Source of the DNA: Yamagishiella unicocca | Lineage: Eukaryota > Chlorophyta > Chlorophyceae > Chlamydomonadales > Volvocaceae | Assembly: GCA_003116995.1 (NCBI GenBank) | Contig: BDSL01000166.1 | Location: 62,001 to 126,000, forward strand | Length of the DNA: 64,000 nucleotides | Direction: 5' to 3' | Shown here: piece after piece, positions 42,811 through 54,250 of the stretch | How positions within the stretch are numbered: the first letter of the stretch is position 1 | Layout: each line of letters opens with the position of its first letter | Made by a program: the position numbers and the translations under genes | Notes under the pieces: model-generated | What the model saw: the letters and a program-made list of their open reading frames with translations, nothing else | Database searches by the model: none | Told to the model about the DNA's origin: nothing

Positions 42811-44929
42811 CTCCCCTTTGGGGCTGCCCCCGCCGCCCCGGCCCCCCCGGCCCCGTCGTTCCCCTTCTTTTTGCCTGCCCCTTTGTTTTTTTTCGTGTTT
42901 TGTTTCCCTTTGGGCCCCCGTCGTTTGTTTCCCTTCGTCCCTCTTCTTTTTGCCTTCCCCTTCTTTTTGCCTTCCCCGCCGGGGCCTTTTTCTTCCTTTG
43001 GTTCCCCGCCGGGGCCCCGCCCCCCCGCCTTTTTCTTCCTTTGGTCCCCCGCCGGGGCCCCGCCCCCCCCGGGCCGCCCCCGTCTTTTGCCTCTGGCCCC
43101 CCCCCCGGGCCGGCCCTCTTTTCGTTTTTTTCTTCCCGCGGCCGCCCCTCCCGCCCCGCCGCCCCGCCGGTCCCCCGTCTTGCCCCCGGCCCTCCTTTGG
43201 GGCTGTCGGTTCCTCCTCCTTCTCTTTTCTCTTCTCTCTCCCTGTTGGCTTTTCCCTTCCGTCCCCTTTGGGGCTCTTCCTCTCTCCTCTCTCGTTCCCC
43301 TCTCCCTCTCGTCTCTTCTCTCTTGTCCCTCTCTCTTTCTCTCCTCTTCCTTTTCTCCTTGCCCCTTTTGCTTTTTCCTGTCTCCTCCCCTGGGGTCTTC
43401 CCTCCCTCCTCCTCTTCCCCGGGGGCCCTTCCTCCTCCTCCTCCTCTTCCTCTTCCTCTTCCTCTCCTCTTCCTTTCTTCCCCCTCCCTCCCCCCCTCCC
43501 CTCCTTCCTTCCTCCCTCCTCCCTCCTCCCTCCTCCTCCCTTGTCTGTTCTTCCTTGCCCGTCTTCCTTGCCCGCCCCCCCTGTCCCCCTTCTTTTCTCT
43601 TTGTTCTTTCGTTTTGTTTTCGCTCCTTTTCCCCCTCGGGGCCTCGCCTCTGGTTTTTTTCTTCCCGCGGCCGCCCCTCCCGCCCCCCCCCCGTCTTGTT
43701 TCCCTTCGTCCCTCTTCTTTTGCCTTCCCCGCCGGGGCCTTTTTCTTGTCTTTTCTTCCTCCGGCCGCCCCCCCCCCCGGCCGCCCCCCCGGGCCGCCCC
43801 GTCTTTTGTTTCTTGTCCCCTGCGGGGCCCCCCGGCCGCCCCGTCCCCTTCGGGGCGGCCCCCCCCCGGGGCCGGCCCTCTTTTTCTTGTCCCCTGCGGG
43901 GCCCTCCCCTCTTGTTTCCCTTCGTCCCTCTTCGCGGGCCGCCCCGTCGTTTTGTCTCCGCCTCGCTTTCTCCCTCCTTTTTCTTCCCTCGCCGCGGGCC
44001 GCCGGGCCCCCCCGCCGGGGCGTTTCTTTCTTTCTTTTTTTCTTCGTCCCTCTTCGCGGGCCGCCGCCGCCCTTCCGCCGGGCCCCCTCCTTCTTTTTGC
44101 CTCTGGCCCCCTCCCCTTCGGGGCCGCCCCCGTCCCTGCTTTTCCTTTCTTGTCGCTTTCCCCCCCGGCGGGGCCTTTTTCTTGTCTTTTCTTTCCCCCC
44201 CTTTGTTTTTTTTCCGCCCCTCCCCGCCCCCCCCCCGGCTCTTCCCCTCTGGGGCCCGTCGCTTTGTTTCTTCCTTTGGTTTTTTTCTTTTCCCCTGCGG
44301 GGCCCCCGCGGCCGCCCTCCCCGCCCCCCGCGCCCCCCGGCGCCCCCCTTCGGGCTTCCTTCGGCCGCCCCGTCGTTCGTGTTTTGTTTCCCTTTGGGCC
44401 CCCGCCCCTTCTTTTTGCCTCCTTTTTCTTCCCTCGCCGCGGGCCGCCGGGCCCCCCCGCCTTTTTCTTCCCGTTTTGTCTCCCGCCTCGCTTTCTCCCT
44501 CCTTTTTCTTCCCGTTTGTTTCTTCCTTTGGTCCCCCGCCGGGGCCCCGCCCCCCGCCTTTTTCTTCCTTTGGTCCCCCGCCGGGGCCCCGCCCCCCCGG
44601 GCCGCCCCCGTCCTTTCTTCTTCTTCCCTCGCCGCGGGCCGCCGCCCCCCGCCCGCCCCCCCGCGGCCCCCGCCCCCCGCCGGGGCCCCCCGTTTCTTCC
44701 TTTGGTTTTTTTCTTGTCTTTTCTTCCTCTGGCCGCCCCCCCCGGCGGCCGCCCTCCCCGCCCCCCCTTTCTCTCCTCTTCTCTGCCCTTTGCCCCCCCT
44801 CTCCCCCGTTCCCTTCCCCCCCTGGGCCTGTTCCCGCTCCCCCCCTCGTCCGTCCCGCCTTGCTCCTCCCTTCTGTTTCGTTCTCCCTCCCCCGGCGGCC
44901 GTCCCCTTCGGGGCCGCCCTCCCTTTCCC
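42811..44929. repeat. intergenic repeats upstream of rrnS
   Basis: Dispersed repeats run from 42,810 to 43,210 and from 43,630 to 44,770. The C/T-rich part 43,210-43,630 includes simple ctc/ctt triplet runs around 43,420-43,540. The final 150 nt before the 16S include a core gtccccttcggggcc near 44,901. The rRNA promoter should lie here but cannot be read with A missing. Confidence 0.6.
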
Positions 44930-46432
44930 GCGTCTCCCTGGCGCGTTTGCTCCTGGCTCCGGCCGCCCGCTGGCGGCCTGCCTCCCCCTGCCCGTCGCCC
45001 GCGCCTTTCCTTCCTTTCCCCCTTCCGGGGGCCCGCCGTGTGTCGTGGCGGCCGGGTGCGTCCCGCGTCCGCCCCTCCCTCTCGGCGGGGGCTCCCCTTG
45101 GGCCCCTGTTGCTCCTCCCCCTCCCCGCTGCGGCGTGCCCGGTGTCCCCCCCCGCTCGCGGGGCTTGCGTCTGCTTCGCTCGTTGGTGGGGGTCCCGGCC
45201 TCCCCCGGCCCCGCTCCGTCGCTGGTCTGCGCGGCTGCTCCGCCCCCCTGGGCCTGCGCCCCGGCCCCGCCTCCTCCGGGCGGCCGCCGTGCGGCCTTTT
45301 TCGCCCTGGGCGCCCGCCTGCCGCCGCCCTGCCGCGTGCCGGCCGCCGGCCTGTGGGTCGTCCCCTGCTTTTCTCCGCGCCGCCGTTCTGCCGGTCTCTG
45401 CGGCCTCCGCCCCGGCTCCCTCTGTGCCCGCCGCCGCGGTCCTCCCGCGGGTGCCCGCGTTGTCCGGCCTGCTTGGGCGTCCCGCGTCTGTCGGTGGCTC
45501 GTCCCGTCTCCTGTCCCCTCCCCGGGCTCCCCCTTGGCCCGGCCTTGGCGCCCTCCCGCGCTTGCGTCCGGTCGCGGCCGCGGGCCTTCCCCGTGGCGCG
45601 GTGCCCTGCGTCGCGCTTTGGCGGCCCCCCGTGGCGCCGGCGCTCTGCTGGGCCGCCCCTGCCCCTGCGCGCCGCCCGCTGGGGGCGCGCCTCGGCTTCG
45701 CTCCCCTCGTCGTCCCCGCCGTCCCCTCTGGCGCCTCCGTGCTGCCCCCGCCGTGCTGTCGCTCCCGCGTTCCGTCTCCCGCCTGGGGCGTCTGCTCGCC
45801 CGCGTGCCCCTCCCGGCCTTGCCGGGGCCCCGCCCCCGCGGTGGCTTCTGTGGCTTCCTTCGCTGCCCCGCGCCGCCCCTTCCCCGGGTTTGCCCTGTCC
45901 CGCCCTTCCCCGCCCTGGGCCGGTGCCCTCCCGGGCGCTTGCCCCCCGGTGGTGCCTGGCTGTCGTCCGCTCGTGCTGTGCCGTGTCTCGTTCCGTCTCC
46001 TCCCGCGCGCCCCCCTCGTCTTTCGTTGCCCTTTGGTTCTCTCCCGCGCCTGCCCGTGTCCGCTGGCGGCCGGTGCGGCTGCCGTCCCGTCCGCCTGCCC
46101 CTTCCCCCCTGGGCTTCCCCCGTCCTCCCCTGGTTGGGCCCCTCCGCCGCGCTCTCGTGCGCGCTCGCGGCTCTGTTCCCCCCCCCTCCGTTCGGCTTGT
46201 CGGCTGCCCCTCGCCTCCCTGCCGCCGGCCTCGCTCGTCCTCGCCCGTCCGCTCTCTGGCGGTGCCTCCGTTCCCGGGTCTTGTCCCCCCCGCCCGTCCC
46301 CCCCGGCCGCTGGTTCTGCTCCCCGTCGTTCCCCTCCCCTTCGGGCGGGGGGCGCCTCCCGCCGGGCTCGTGCCCCGGGTGCCGTCGTCCCCGGTCGGGC
46401 TCCTGGCCGGTGGCCCTGGCTCCCCTCCTTCC
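44930..46432 (+). rRNA. rrnS: 16S ribosomal RNA, plastid type
   Basis: Restoring A at C positions gives the universal 5' motif GAGAGTTTGATCCTGGCTCAG, the 530 loop (printed gtgcccgccgccgcggtcc at 45,424 = GTGCCAGCAGCCGCGGTAA), then ATTGGGCGTAAAGCGTCTGT, typical of green plastids, and the 3' end CTGGATCACCTCCTT with the anti-Shine-Dalgarno CCTCC. About 1,500 nt, so no intron. The printed 5' region TAACACATG is one base short in its C run. This gene is the clearest proof that C stands for A or C across the window. Confidence 0.98.
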
Positions 46433-48119
46433 TCTTCCCCCCCTCTCCTCGCCTCCTCCTTCGTCGGCCTCGCCCCCCTTTTCTTCTTCCTCCGTTTCTC
46501 GCGTCTGCTTCTTTTTCGTTTCCCTCCTTTTTCCCCCGGGCCCCTCCCCGCCGGCGCCGGGGCCGCCGCCTCTCTCCCCTTTTTTCCCCTCCCTCCCCGT
46601 CGCCCCGGTCCCTCTCTCTCTCTCTCCCCGCCCCGTCTCCTTCTCCTTCCTCCCTTCTCCCCTTCTTTTTCGTTTCCCTCCTTTTTCTTCCCGTTTGTTT
46701 CTTGTCCCCTGCGGGGTCCCCCCGGCCGCCCCGTCCCCTTCGGGGCCGGCCCCCGCCGCGGGCCGCCGGGCCCCTCCCCGCCGGTCCCCCCCTTCTTTTC
46801 TTTTTTTTCTTCTTTTTCTTCCTTTGGCCGCCCCCCTCCCCCCGCTCCGTTCTTTTCTTCCTCTGGCCCCCCCCCCGTTTTTTCCTCTTTTCTTCCCCCG
46901 TTTTTTCCCTCCCCGCCGGGGCTGTCCGCGTTTTTTTTCCGCCCCCCCCCCGCCCGCCTTCCTTTCCCCCCGGGGCCTGCCCCCTCCCGTTTCTCCTCTC
47001 CCTTCTCTTGCGGTCTCTGGCTCTGTCGCTTTCGTCGCTTTCGTTTCCCCCCGGGGCCCGCCCCTCCCTCCCCTCTGGGGCTGTTGGCGTCTTCCCCTCT
47101 TTTCTTTTTCGTTTCCCTCCTTTTTCTTCCCGTTTGTTTCTTGTCCCCTGCGGGGTCCCCCCGGCCGCCCCGTCCCCTTCGGGGCCGGCCCCCGCCGCGG
47201 GCCGCCGGGCCCCTCCCCCGCCGGTCCCCCCCTCCGGTTCTTTTCTTTTCTTCCCCCGTTTTGTTCCTTTCTTTTCCCCGCTTTTCTTCTTTTTCTTCCC
47301 CCCCCGCTCCGTTCTTTTCTTCCCCCGGCCGCCCCCCCGTTTTTTTCTTTTTTTCTTTCCCCCCCCCGTTTTTTTTCCGCCCTTCCCCGTTGTTTCTTCC
47401 TTTGGCCGCCCCGCCCCGCCCCTCCCCTTTGTTTTTTTTCGTGTTTTGTTTCCCTTCGTCCCTCTTCTTTTGTTTCCCTTCGTCCCTCTTCGCGGGCCGC
47501 CCCGTCGTTCTCCCGCTCTGCTTTCTCCCCCCGGGCCGCCCCGTCGTTCTCCCGCTCTGCTTTCTCCCCCCGGGCCGCCCCCGTCGTTCTCCCGCTCTGC
47601 TTTCTCCCCCCGGGCCGCCCCCGCCGTCCCCCCTTCCTCCCCTTTGTTTTTTTTCGTGTTTTCCTCCCCTTCTTTTTGTTTCCCTCCGGGCCCCGTCGGC
47701 CCCGCCTTTTTCTTCCCGTTTTTTTCTTTTCTTTTCTTGTCGCTTTGTTTCTTCCTTTGGTTTTTTTCTTCCCGCGGCCGCCCCTCCCCGCCCCGTCCCC
47801 TTCTTTTTGCCTCCTTTTTCTTCCCTCGCCGCGGGCCGCCGGGCCCCCCCGGTTTTTTCTTCCTTTGGTCCCCCGCCGGGGCCCCGCCCCCCGCTCCCCG
47901 CCCCCCGCTCCCCGCCCCCCGCTCCTTTTCCCCCTCGGGGCCTCGCCTCTGGTTTTTTTCTTCCCGCGGCCGCCCCTCCCCGCCCCCCCCCCGGCCGCCC
48001 CCCGCCGGGGCCCGCCCCCTGTCTGGGGTCGGCTCGTCCCCTTCTTCTTCCCTTGTTCCCGTCCCGTTGCCCGTTTTTTCTCTCTTTGTTCTCCCCTCCC
48101 CTCCTCCCGTCCCCCGCCT
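46433..48119. repeat. 16S-trnI spacer expanded by repeats
   Basis: Nearly 1.7 kb of dispersed repeats, unusually long for this spacer. It includes two long near-identical segments around 46,655-46,800 and 47,095-47,235, and a 39-40-bp tandem repeat (unit starting gtcgttctcccgctctgctt) at 47,504, 47,543 and 47,583. No gene. Confidence 0.75.
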
Positions 48120-48193
48120 GGGCTCTTCGCTCCGTTGGTTCGCGCGCCGCTTTGCTCCGGCGGCGGTCCCCCGTTCCCCTCTTTTCTCGCCCC
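48120..48193 (+). tRNA. trnI-GAU: tRNA-Ile (GAU)
   Basis: Acceptor GGGCTAT pairs with ATAGCCC. D arm AGCTCAGTTGGTTAGAGC; loop TTTGATAAG gives anticodon GAU. T stem AAAAG/CTTTT encloses TTCAAAT. In the rRNA spacer as in other plastids, without an intron. Confidence 0.96.
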
Positions 48194-48219
48194 CCTTCGT
48201 TCCCGCCCCGCCCTTCTCC

Positions 48220-48292
48220 GGGGGTCTCGCTCCGTTGGTCGCGCGCTGCCTTTGCCCGGCCGCTGTCCGCGGTTCGCCTCCGCTTCTCTCCC
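48220..48292 (+). tRNA. trnA-UGC: tRNA-Ala (UGC)
   Basis: Acceptor GGGGGTA pairs with TATCTCC. D arm AGCTCAGTTGGTAGAGC; CTTTGCACG gives anticodon UGC. T arm AGCGGTTCGACTCCGCT. No intron; 26 nt after trnI. Confidence 0.97.
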
Positions 48293-48551
48293 CCCCTCGC
48301 CCCCGGCGCTTGCTTTTCCGCGCGCCTCCCTCCCCTCCCTCCCCCGCCGCTCCCCTTTGTTTTTTTTTCTTTCTTGTCGCTTTGTTTCTTCCTTTGTTTT
48401 TGCTCTCCCCCCGGGGCCGGCCCCCTTTGGTTTTTTTCTTCCCGCGGCCGCCCTCCCCGCCCCCCGCTCCTTTTCCCCCTCGGGGCCTCGCCTTTGGTTT
48501 CCCTTCGGGCCCCGCCCCCCCCCCGGGGCCGCGCCCTTTTTCTCCGGTCCC
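48293..48551. repeat. trnA-7S spacer
   Basis: Mostly dispersed repeat (about 48,350-48,540), with the ctttccccctcggggc-type core and a tttttttcttcccgcggccg unit, separating trnA from the first 23S-family segment. Confidence 0.6.
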
Positions 48552-48845
48552 CTGCCCTCCGGCGTCCGGTGGCGCCCTCGGCCCTCCGCGCCGCCGCCGG
48601 GCGCCGCTCCCGGCGCTCCGCTTCGGGGCGCTGGCCCCCCGCTTTGCTCCGCCGCTTCCCGCCTCGGGCCCCCTCCTCGCCCTCCCTCTCTCCTTCCTCG
48701 TTCGGTCCGCGGCCCCCCGTGCCCTGCCCCCTCTCCGTCGCTGGCGGCCCCGCCGCCCCCGCGCTTCCCGTCGTCGCGGCGCGCGCCCCGGGCCCCGCCT
48801 CCCCCTCCGCCGCCCGGTGTCGGGGTCGTGGGCGGCCCCTTCCTC
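48552..48845 (+). rRNA. rrn7: 7S rRNA, 5' segment of the fragmented 23S
   Basis: The sequence follows the first about 290 positions of 23S: CAGGTGGAGCC..., AGCTACCGGCGATACGCTTCGG and GAGC(T)GGAAACAAGCTTTGATC-type text, then the domain I block with the AGTAGCGGCGAGCGA pattern. It ends before a T-rich stretch at about 48,850-48,865 that is not 23S-like. Chlamydomonas plastids have a separate 7S rRNA of this extent. Ends are estimated by alignment from memory. Confidence 0.7.
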
Positions 48846-48865
48846 CCCCTTGCCTTTTTTCCTCC

Positions 48866-48915
48866 GCCGCCGCTGCCTCCTGCCCCCTCGCTGGTGCCCG
48901 TCCCGTCGTCCCCGC
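48866..48915 (+). rRNA. rrn3: 3S rRNA candidate
   Basis: A short GC-containing block between two T-rich spacers (about 48,848-48,865 and 48,918-48,940), in the position and about the size of the 47-nt 3S rRNA of Chlamydomonas plastids. Supported by position, not by sequence recognition. Confidence 0.45.
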
Positions 48916-50497
48916 CCCTTTCCTTTTTGTCTCCTCCCGCGTCGCCTGGGGCCCGTGCCCTCCCGTGTGCCTCCGCGCGGCCCCCCTCGTCCGGCTCCCT
49001 CCTCCTGCGTGCCCGCTCGCGCCCTCGTCCCCCGCGGGCCCGGTGCCCCGCCCCCCTGTTGGGGCGTGCCCTCGCCCCTGCCCCCGTCTGCTGCCCCGCC
49101 GTGGGCGCCCGTCTGCTTGTGCCCGCGTGCCTGTTGCCGCCTGCGCCGGCGCCTTCTCGGGCGTGGCTGGGTTCCGGCGTCCCCTCCGGCGCCCCCGCGC
49201 CCGCGCGTCTGCCTCGGGCGTCCCTGGTCCCTTCTTCTGGCCCCGCCCCCGGGTGCTCTCTTCCTGGCCCGGCTGCCGCTTGGGTCCCCCCCGTGGCGGT
49301 CCGCCCCGCCCGCTGTTGCCCCCTCGGCGGCTGCGCTGTGCCTCGGGGCGCCCTTCCCCTCGCCCTCGGCGCTCGCTGGCTCTCCCCGCCCTGCGTTGCG
49401 GCGCCGCGGTCCCGCTGCCCTCTCTTGGGGTCCCGCTCCTGTTTCGCTGCGGGCTGCGCCCGTGGTCCCCCGTCGTGGCCCCCTCCGCCTCCCCGCTCTG
49501 TCTTCCGTCCCCCCGTGCGCCCGTGGGGGCTCCGCTTCCTTGTCCCGCGGGCCCCCGCCCCGCTCCCCCGCTCCGGCCCCTCCCTGGTCCCTCCGTGGCC
49601 CCGGCTGTGCGCCTGCTGCCCCCCCCGGCGGTTTGCTTCGCCGCCGCCCCCCTTCCCCGCGTGCGTCCTCGCTCCCTGGTCCCGCGTTCTTGCGCCGCTC
49701 CTGGCCGGGCCTCCGTGCCCTGCCGCCGCTGTGCTCTCCTTTCTTTCTCCTCCTTTCTCGGTCGGGGCGCGTTCCGCTCTCGGGTGCCGTTTTCCCGTCC
49801 GTGGGGCTGGCCGCCGCGGCCGTGCGCCTGTCGGCTTGCGTCCCGCCCCCCTTGGTGCGCCTCCCCTGCCCCGCCCCCTCCGGGTTCCTCCCCTCGGTTC
49901 GTCCCTGGGGGGTTCGTCCGGCCCTCCGCCTCGGCCCCCGGCGTCGTCGCTGGCCCCCGGTTCCTCTTCCTGTCCTCCTTCCCTTCGGCTCTGCGGGCCG
50001 CCGGCGGCTCCCCTCGCCCTGTTTTTGGCTTGCCGTGGCCGCGTTTCGCCGTTGCGCGCTCGCCTCCCGCTCTCTTGCGTGGCGCCGTCCTCCCTCTCTG
50101 CTGGTTCGCCGTCGTGTCGCTCGTGCTGTCCTCCTTCCCCGCCCCGCTCCTCCCTCCTTCTCCTTTCCTTCCCTGTCCCTGCCCCCGCCCCCGGTCGGTT
50201 GGTCGCGCCTCCCCCGGGGCGCGCGCGCCCTCTCTCTCCGGCCCTCGGCCCCCTGGCCCCGTCCCTTCGGCCGCCGGGGCGCCCCCCTTCCTTTTTTGGG
50301 TCGCCGTGCCCCGGCCCCGGCGCCTGTTTCCCCCCCCCCGGTCTCCGCCCCGTCGTCCGCCCCTCTCTGGGGGCTGCCGCCTGCCCCGTGCCGGCCGGTT
50401 CCGGCCGTTGGTTCTTTCTTTCCCCGTCCGGGGCCCCGCCCCCGCTGCCGCCCGCCGCCCCGGTGCCCGGCGGTCGTCCCTCTCCCGCTCCTCCGGT

Positions 50498-51531
50498 TTG
50501 CCCTCGCTCGCTTTCGTCCCCCGCCCTCTCTGCTGGCCCCTCCTCTTTTGTCCTTCTCTCTCCCCCGGCCTCCGGCCGCGCCCCCCCGTTCCTTTTTCCC
50601 CTCCCCCTCCTTTCTTTTTCCCCTCCCGTCCCCTCCCGCTCCCCCGTCCTCGTTCGTCCTCCCTGCCCCCGGCCCGTCGTTTGCCCCCCCGGGGCCCCCC
50701 TTTTTGGTTTTTTGGCCCCCGGGCGCCCCCGCCCTTTGGCCTTGGCCTCCCTCTGCCTTTTCCTTCTCTCCCCGTCTCGCCGTCCCCTCGTTGCGCCCTG
50801 GGGCCCCTCCGCCGGGCCGCCCCTTCCCCCGCCTCCTTGGCCCGCCCCCGTGCCTTGCCTCTTCGGCCTCCGCCGGGCCCCCTCCGCGCCTCTCCGTTTG
50901 GCCCTTTTTCCCCTCCTCTTCCCCTCCCCTTCTGCCCCCCCCTTCGCCCCCCCTGGCTTGTCGGGTTCGTCGCCGGTGCGGGTTGTTTTCCTTTCGCTGT
51001 TCCTGTCCCCGCCGCCCTGCGTTGGGGCCTGCCCCTGCCGCTCGCCTTTGTTGTTGTTCCCCCCGCGTCTGCTCGCCCCGTTTTGGCCGCTCTCCCCGCG
51101 GTTTTTGGTTGTGGTCCTGTCCGTGTCCCTCGCCTCGCTCGTCCCCGCCCCCGCCTGCCTTCTCGGTGTCCCCTCTGCCGCCTCTTCCTGCCCTCCTTGT
51201 TCCTTTCTTTGCCCCCCCCCGTTCCCCCCCGCCCGCCTTGCGTTTGCCCGCTTCCGCGCCCTTGTGCCTCCCCTGTCTGCTGGTTCCCCCCCCCCTCTCT
51301 CCCCCCTTTTTCGCCGTCCTCCCCTCGGCGCCGCTTTCCGCGTCCGCTTTCGCCCCGCTCGTCCCCCCCCCGCCCTCCCGTCGCTGCCCTTCTCCCCCTC
51401 TCCGTCTGCGTTCCGCCGCCGCTCCCCCTTTCTCCCGTCCTTGTTCGCTCTTCGGTCCCTTTCCTCTTCTCCCCTTTGGGGCCCCCTTTCCGCTCGCGTC
51501 CCGCTCTCCTTGCCCGGTTCGCGGTTCCCTG
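50498..51531 (+). other. group I intron at 23S position 1931, with LAGLIDADG ORF
   Basis: Lies between exon U1931 and A1932 and ends in G, as group I introns do. About 1,034 nt. Near 50,954-50,990 the plus frame reads W-L-V-G-F-V-E-G-E-G-C-F, a good LAGLIDADG signature (the two acidic residues are ambiguous Glu/Asp versus Ala), so it very probably encodes a homing endonuclease. Site 1931 is a known intron site in chlamydomonad plastid 23S. C-run base loss prevents a full ORF from being traced. A small block of C-run/G-run cores sits at 50,690-50,720. Confidence 0.85.
50930..51320 (+). CDS. LAGLIDADG homing endonuclease in the 1931 intron (partial reading)
   Basis: The only block read with confidence is the first LAGLIDADG helix, GFVEGEGCF, at about 50,960-50,990. 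Downstream G positions keep a first-codon bias (many GTT, GGT, GCT-like triplets) for roughly 300 nt, as expected for a plus-strand plastid ORF. Start and stop cannot be fixed. Such enzymes cut the intronless 23S allele and spread the intron. Confidence 0.55.
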
Positions 51532-52102
51532 CGCGCCCTTCCTTGTCGCGTCCGTTTCGCCCTGCCCGCCCGGCGTCCCGCTCTGGGCGCTGTCTCGGCG
51601 CGCGGCTCGGTGCCCTCGCCTTGTCCCGTGCCGCTGCGGCCTCCCTCCCCCTGGCCCGCCCGCCCCTCTGCCGCTTGCCTGTCTCTTGGCCTTGGGTTTG
51701 GGCTTTTCTTGCGCCGCCTCGGTGGGCGGCTCTGCCGCTTCCCTTCCGGGGTCCTTCGCGCCGTCCTTGCGCGCCCCCTCTGGCCGCGCTCGCCTCCTCC
51801 TGGGGCTCCTTGCCTCCGGCCCCTTGCCCGTTTCCGGTGGGCCGTTTCTTTGGGGCGCCTGCCTCCTCCCCGGTCCCGGCGGCGTGCCCCGGTTCCCTCC
51901 GTCTGGCCGGCCCTCCGCCCTTGCGTGTCCCGGCCCCCGGGCGCTTGCCTGCCCGCCCTCCCCGTCGCGCCGGGGCGCCCGCCGGCCTTCGTGCTCCGCC
52001 GGTGCCGCGTGGCCGGGCCGTCGCTCCCCGGCTCCCCGTTCCTCTCGGGCTCCCCGGCTGCTCTTCCCCCCGCGTTCCCCTCGCCGGGCCGGTTTGGCCC
52101 CT

Positions 52103-53180
52103 CCCCCTTCGGGGTCCTGCCCGTGTGCGCTTTCCGTGTGCCCTTCGCTCTCTGCTGGCCTCTCCGTCCCCTCTCCCCCGTTGCGCCGTGGTGTTTCGTC
52201 TCCTTTGCCCCTCTCCTGTTCTCTCGGGCCGCGCGCCGGTGCGGCCCCTCCGCCGGGCCGTCCTCTCCTTCCTCCTCCTCCCCTCCCCTCTCGTCCGCCT
52301 GCCCCCTCCCCGCCTCCCTGCTGCGCCCCTGCGGTCTTGTTCCCGCTTTGTTCCCCCCCGCCCGGCCCCGTGGGCCCCTCCGGGCGCTCCTCGCTGTGGC
52401 CCTGCCCCCCGGTGGTGCTCTCGTCTGCCCTCTTGGGCGCCCCCTCGGCCGCTTTTCGGCTCCGCTTGCCCCGCCCCCCTCCCTCTGCCCCCTTCCCCCC
52501 CCCCCCCGCCTTCCTCTTTGGGCCTTTCCTCGGTGCTGGGCCTTTGCCCCCCGCCCCTCCTGGTCGCCCTTGGCGCTCTCGGGCTCTTCCCCCCCCGCGC
52601 CTCCCCTTCTCTCTTTCCTCCTCTCCCGTTTTCGCTCCTTTCTGTCCTTCCCCGCCTCTCTTCGGCGCGCCTTTTGCTGCCCGCCCTCCTCCCCTTCCGT
52701 TCGTTCCTCTTTTCCGCCCCTCCCCGTTCCTCTTTCTCTTTCTTTGGCCCTCCCTTTTCTCCTTCTCCTGCCCCCCCCCCCCTGGGTGCCCGCTGTCCCT
52801 CCCCCCTTGCGCCTTTTTTCCCTCCTCCTGCGCTTGCTTGTTTTTCCCTGGCCGCTGGCGCTTTCCCCTGGCTTGGTCCCTCCCCTGCGCTGCTTTCCTC
52901 TCCGCGGCCCCTCTGTCCCGCCCGCTTTCGCTTCGCCGGTGTCGCCCGTCTCCCCCCGCTTTCGCCCCCTTTCTCCTCTTCCCCGCCCTTCTCCCCCCGC
53001 CCCTTCCCGCTGGCCCCTTGGGTCTCGCCTTGCCCTTCCCGCCGCCTCCTCCCGGGCTTTTCCGGCCTTCCTCCGCCCTTTTTTCGTCGCTCCTCTGCCC
53101 TCTCCGTCTCCGCTGGTCCTTGTGGTCCCTTCGGCCCCGTCGTTTCCTCTCTCGCTCCCTTCCCTCTTCGCCCCTCCTTG
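52103..53180 (+). other. group I intron at 23S position 2500, with LAGLIDADG ORF
   Basis: Inserted between U2500 and C2501; 1,078 nt, ending in G. Around 52,520-52,556 the plus frame reads G-x-L-L-G-D-G-x-L, the form of LAGLIDADG common in chlamydomonad intron endonucleases (GTLLGDGHL-like). Position 2500, at the peptidyl transferase ring, is a recorded intron site in these algae. Confidence 0.85.
52480..53000 (+). CDS. LAGLIDADG homing endonuclease in the 2500 intron (partial reading)
   Basis: Motif GxLLGDGxL near 52,525-52,550, followed by sequence with plus-strand plastid codon character. No second motif was assigned and the ends are guesses from the intron core positions. Function: intron homing by cutting the 23S target around position 2500. 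Confidence 0.5.
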
Positions 53181-53419
53181 CGCTGTCGGCTCCTCCCCTC
53201 CTCGGTCTGTCGTCGGTCCGCCGGGTTGGGCTGTTCGCCCCTTCCCGTGGTCCGTGCGCTGGGTTCCCCCCGTCGTCCCCTTCTTGCGCCCTTGCCCCGT
53301 GCTTTGCCCGCCCCCTTGCCTCCTCTCGGCGCCCCCCTTTTCTCCCCCCCCGGCCCGGGCCCCCCGCGGGCCGTCCGTCCGTTCCTTTCCCCCCCCCCTT
53401 TCTGCCTCCCCCCCCCCCT

Positions 53420-54000
53420 CCTTCTTCGTCCGGCTTTCCCCGCTCTTCTTCCTGGTTCCGTCCTGGGTGCTGGTTCTTTCCCCCCCCCGGGCCTCTTCCC
53501 GTTGCTCCCGGTGCCCCCCCTCCCGTTTGTCGCCTGGTTGCCCGCCCCCTCCCCCCCTTTGCCCCGCCCCTTGTGCTCTCCCCCCGTTCTTCGCGTTTGC
53601 CCTCGGCCCCCGGGCCGCCCCCCCCTCTTCCCGCTTTCCCCCCCCGCTGTGTTGCCGGCTTCTTCTCCGCCTTGGTCTCGCCCGCTTGCGGGCGCGCGTC
53701 CTTCTGTTTTGCCTCTGGCCCCGCTCCCGCCCCGGCTGCCTCCCCCCTTGCTGCCCTGTTTCGCCCTTTCTTTCTCCCCGTTTGGTTTGCTTGCGCTGGC
53801 CCCCCCTTCTCGGCTCTCGCGGGGCTCCCTTTGCCGTTCCTTCCTTCTCTGCGGCGGCCCGCGCCCTTTTGCCCCCCTTTTTCCCTCCCCTCTGCCCTTT
53901 CTGTTCCTCTTCTCCGGCGCGGTCCCTCCCGGCCTGGTCCCGCTCCCTGGGCTCTTGCTCTTCCCTCTGGTGCCTCTGCCCCGTTTCGCGCTTTGCTTCC
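53420..54000 (+). CDS. LAGLIDADG-like ORF in the 2593 intron, possibly degenerate
   Basis: The motif block near 53,447-53,480 fits a LAGLIDADG helix once C is read as A or C. The following 500 nt hold long C runs in which bases have been lost, so an intact frame cannot be confirmed. It may be a functional homing endonuclease or a decayed one. Confidence 0.4.
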
Positions 54001-54154
54001 CCCGCTTGCTTTGCTCCCGGCTTTCTTTCCTTCTCCCTTCCCTCCCCCCTTCCCGCCTTTCTTGCCCCCGTCCCGCCTCTGTTCTCGTTTCTCCCTCGTC
54101 CGTCCCCTTCTTCCCCCTCTTTGGGCTGTGGCCCCCGCCGGCTCCCCTTTCTTC

Positions 54155-54250
54155 CCGTTTTTTTCTTTCTTTTTTTCTTCGTCCCTCTTCGCGGGCCGCC
54201 GCCGCCCTTCCTTTTTCTTCCCTCGCCGCGGGCCGCCGGGCCCCCCGCCC
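54155..54250. repeat. dispersed repeat copy inside the rrnL 2593 intron
   Basis: A composite of the segment tttttttcttcgtccctctt-cgcgggccgccgccgcccttcc and the unit cttccctcgccgcgggccgc, the same composite seen at about 10,826-10,905, 11,990-12,030, 13,768-13,850 and 42,346-42,400. It lies in the distal intron, after the endonuclease-like segment and before the 3' splice site. Confidence 0.9.
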
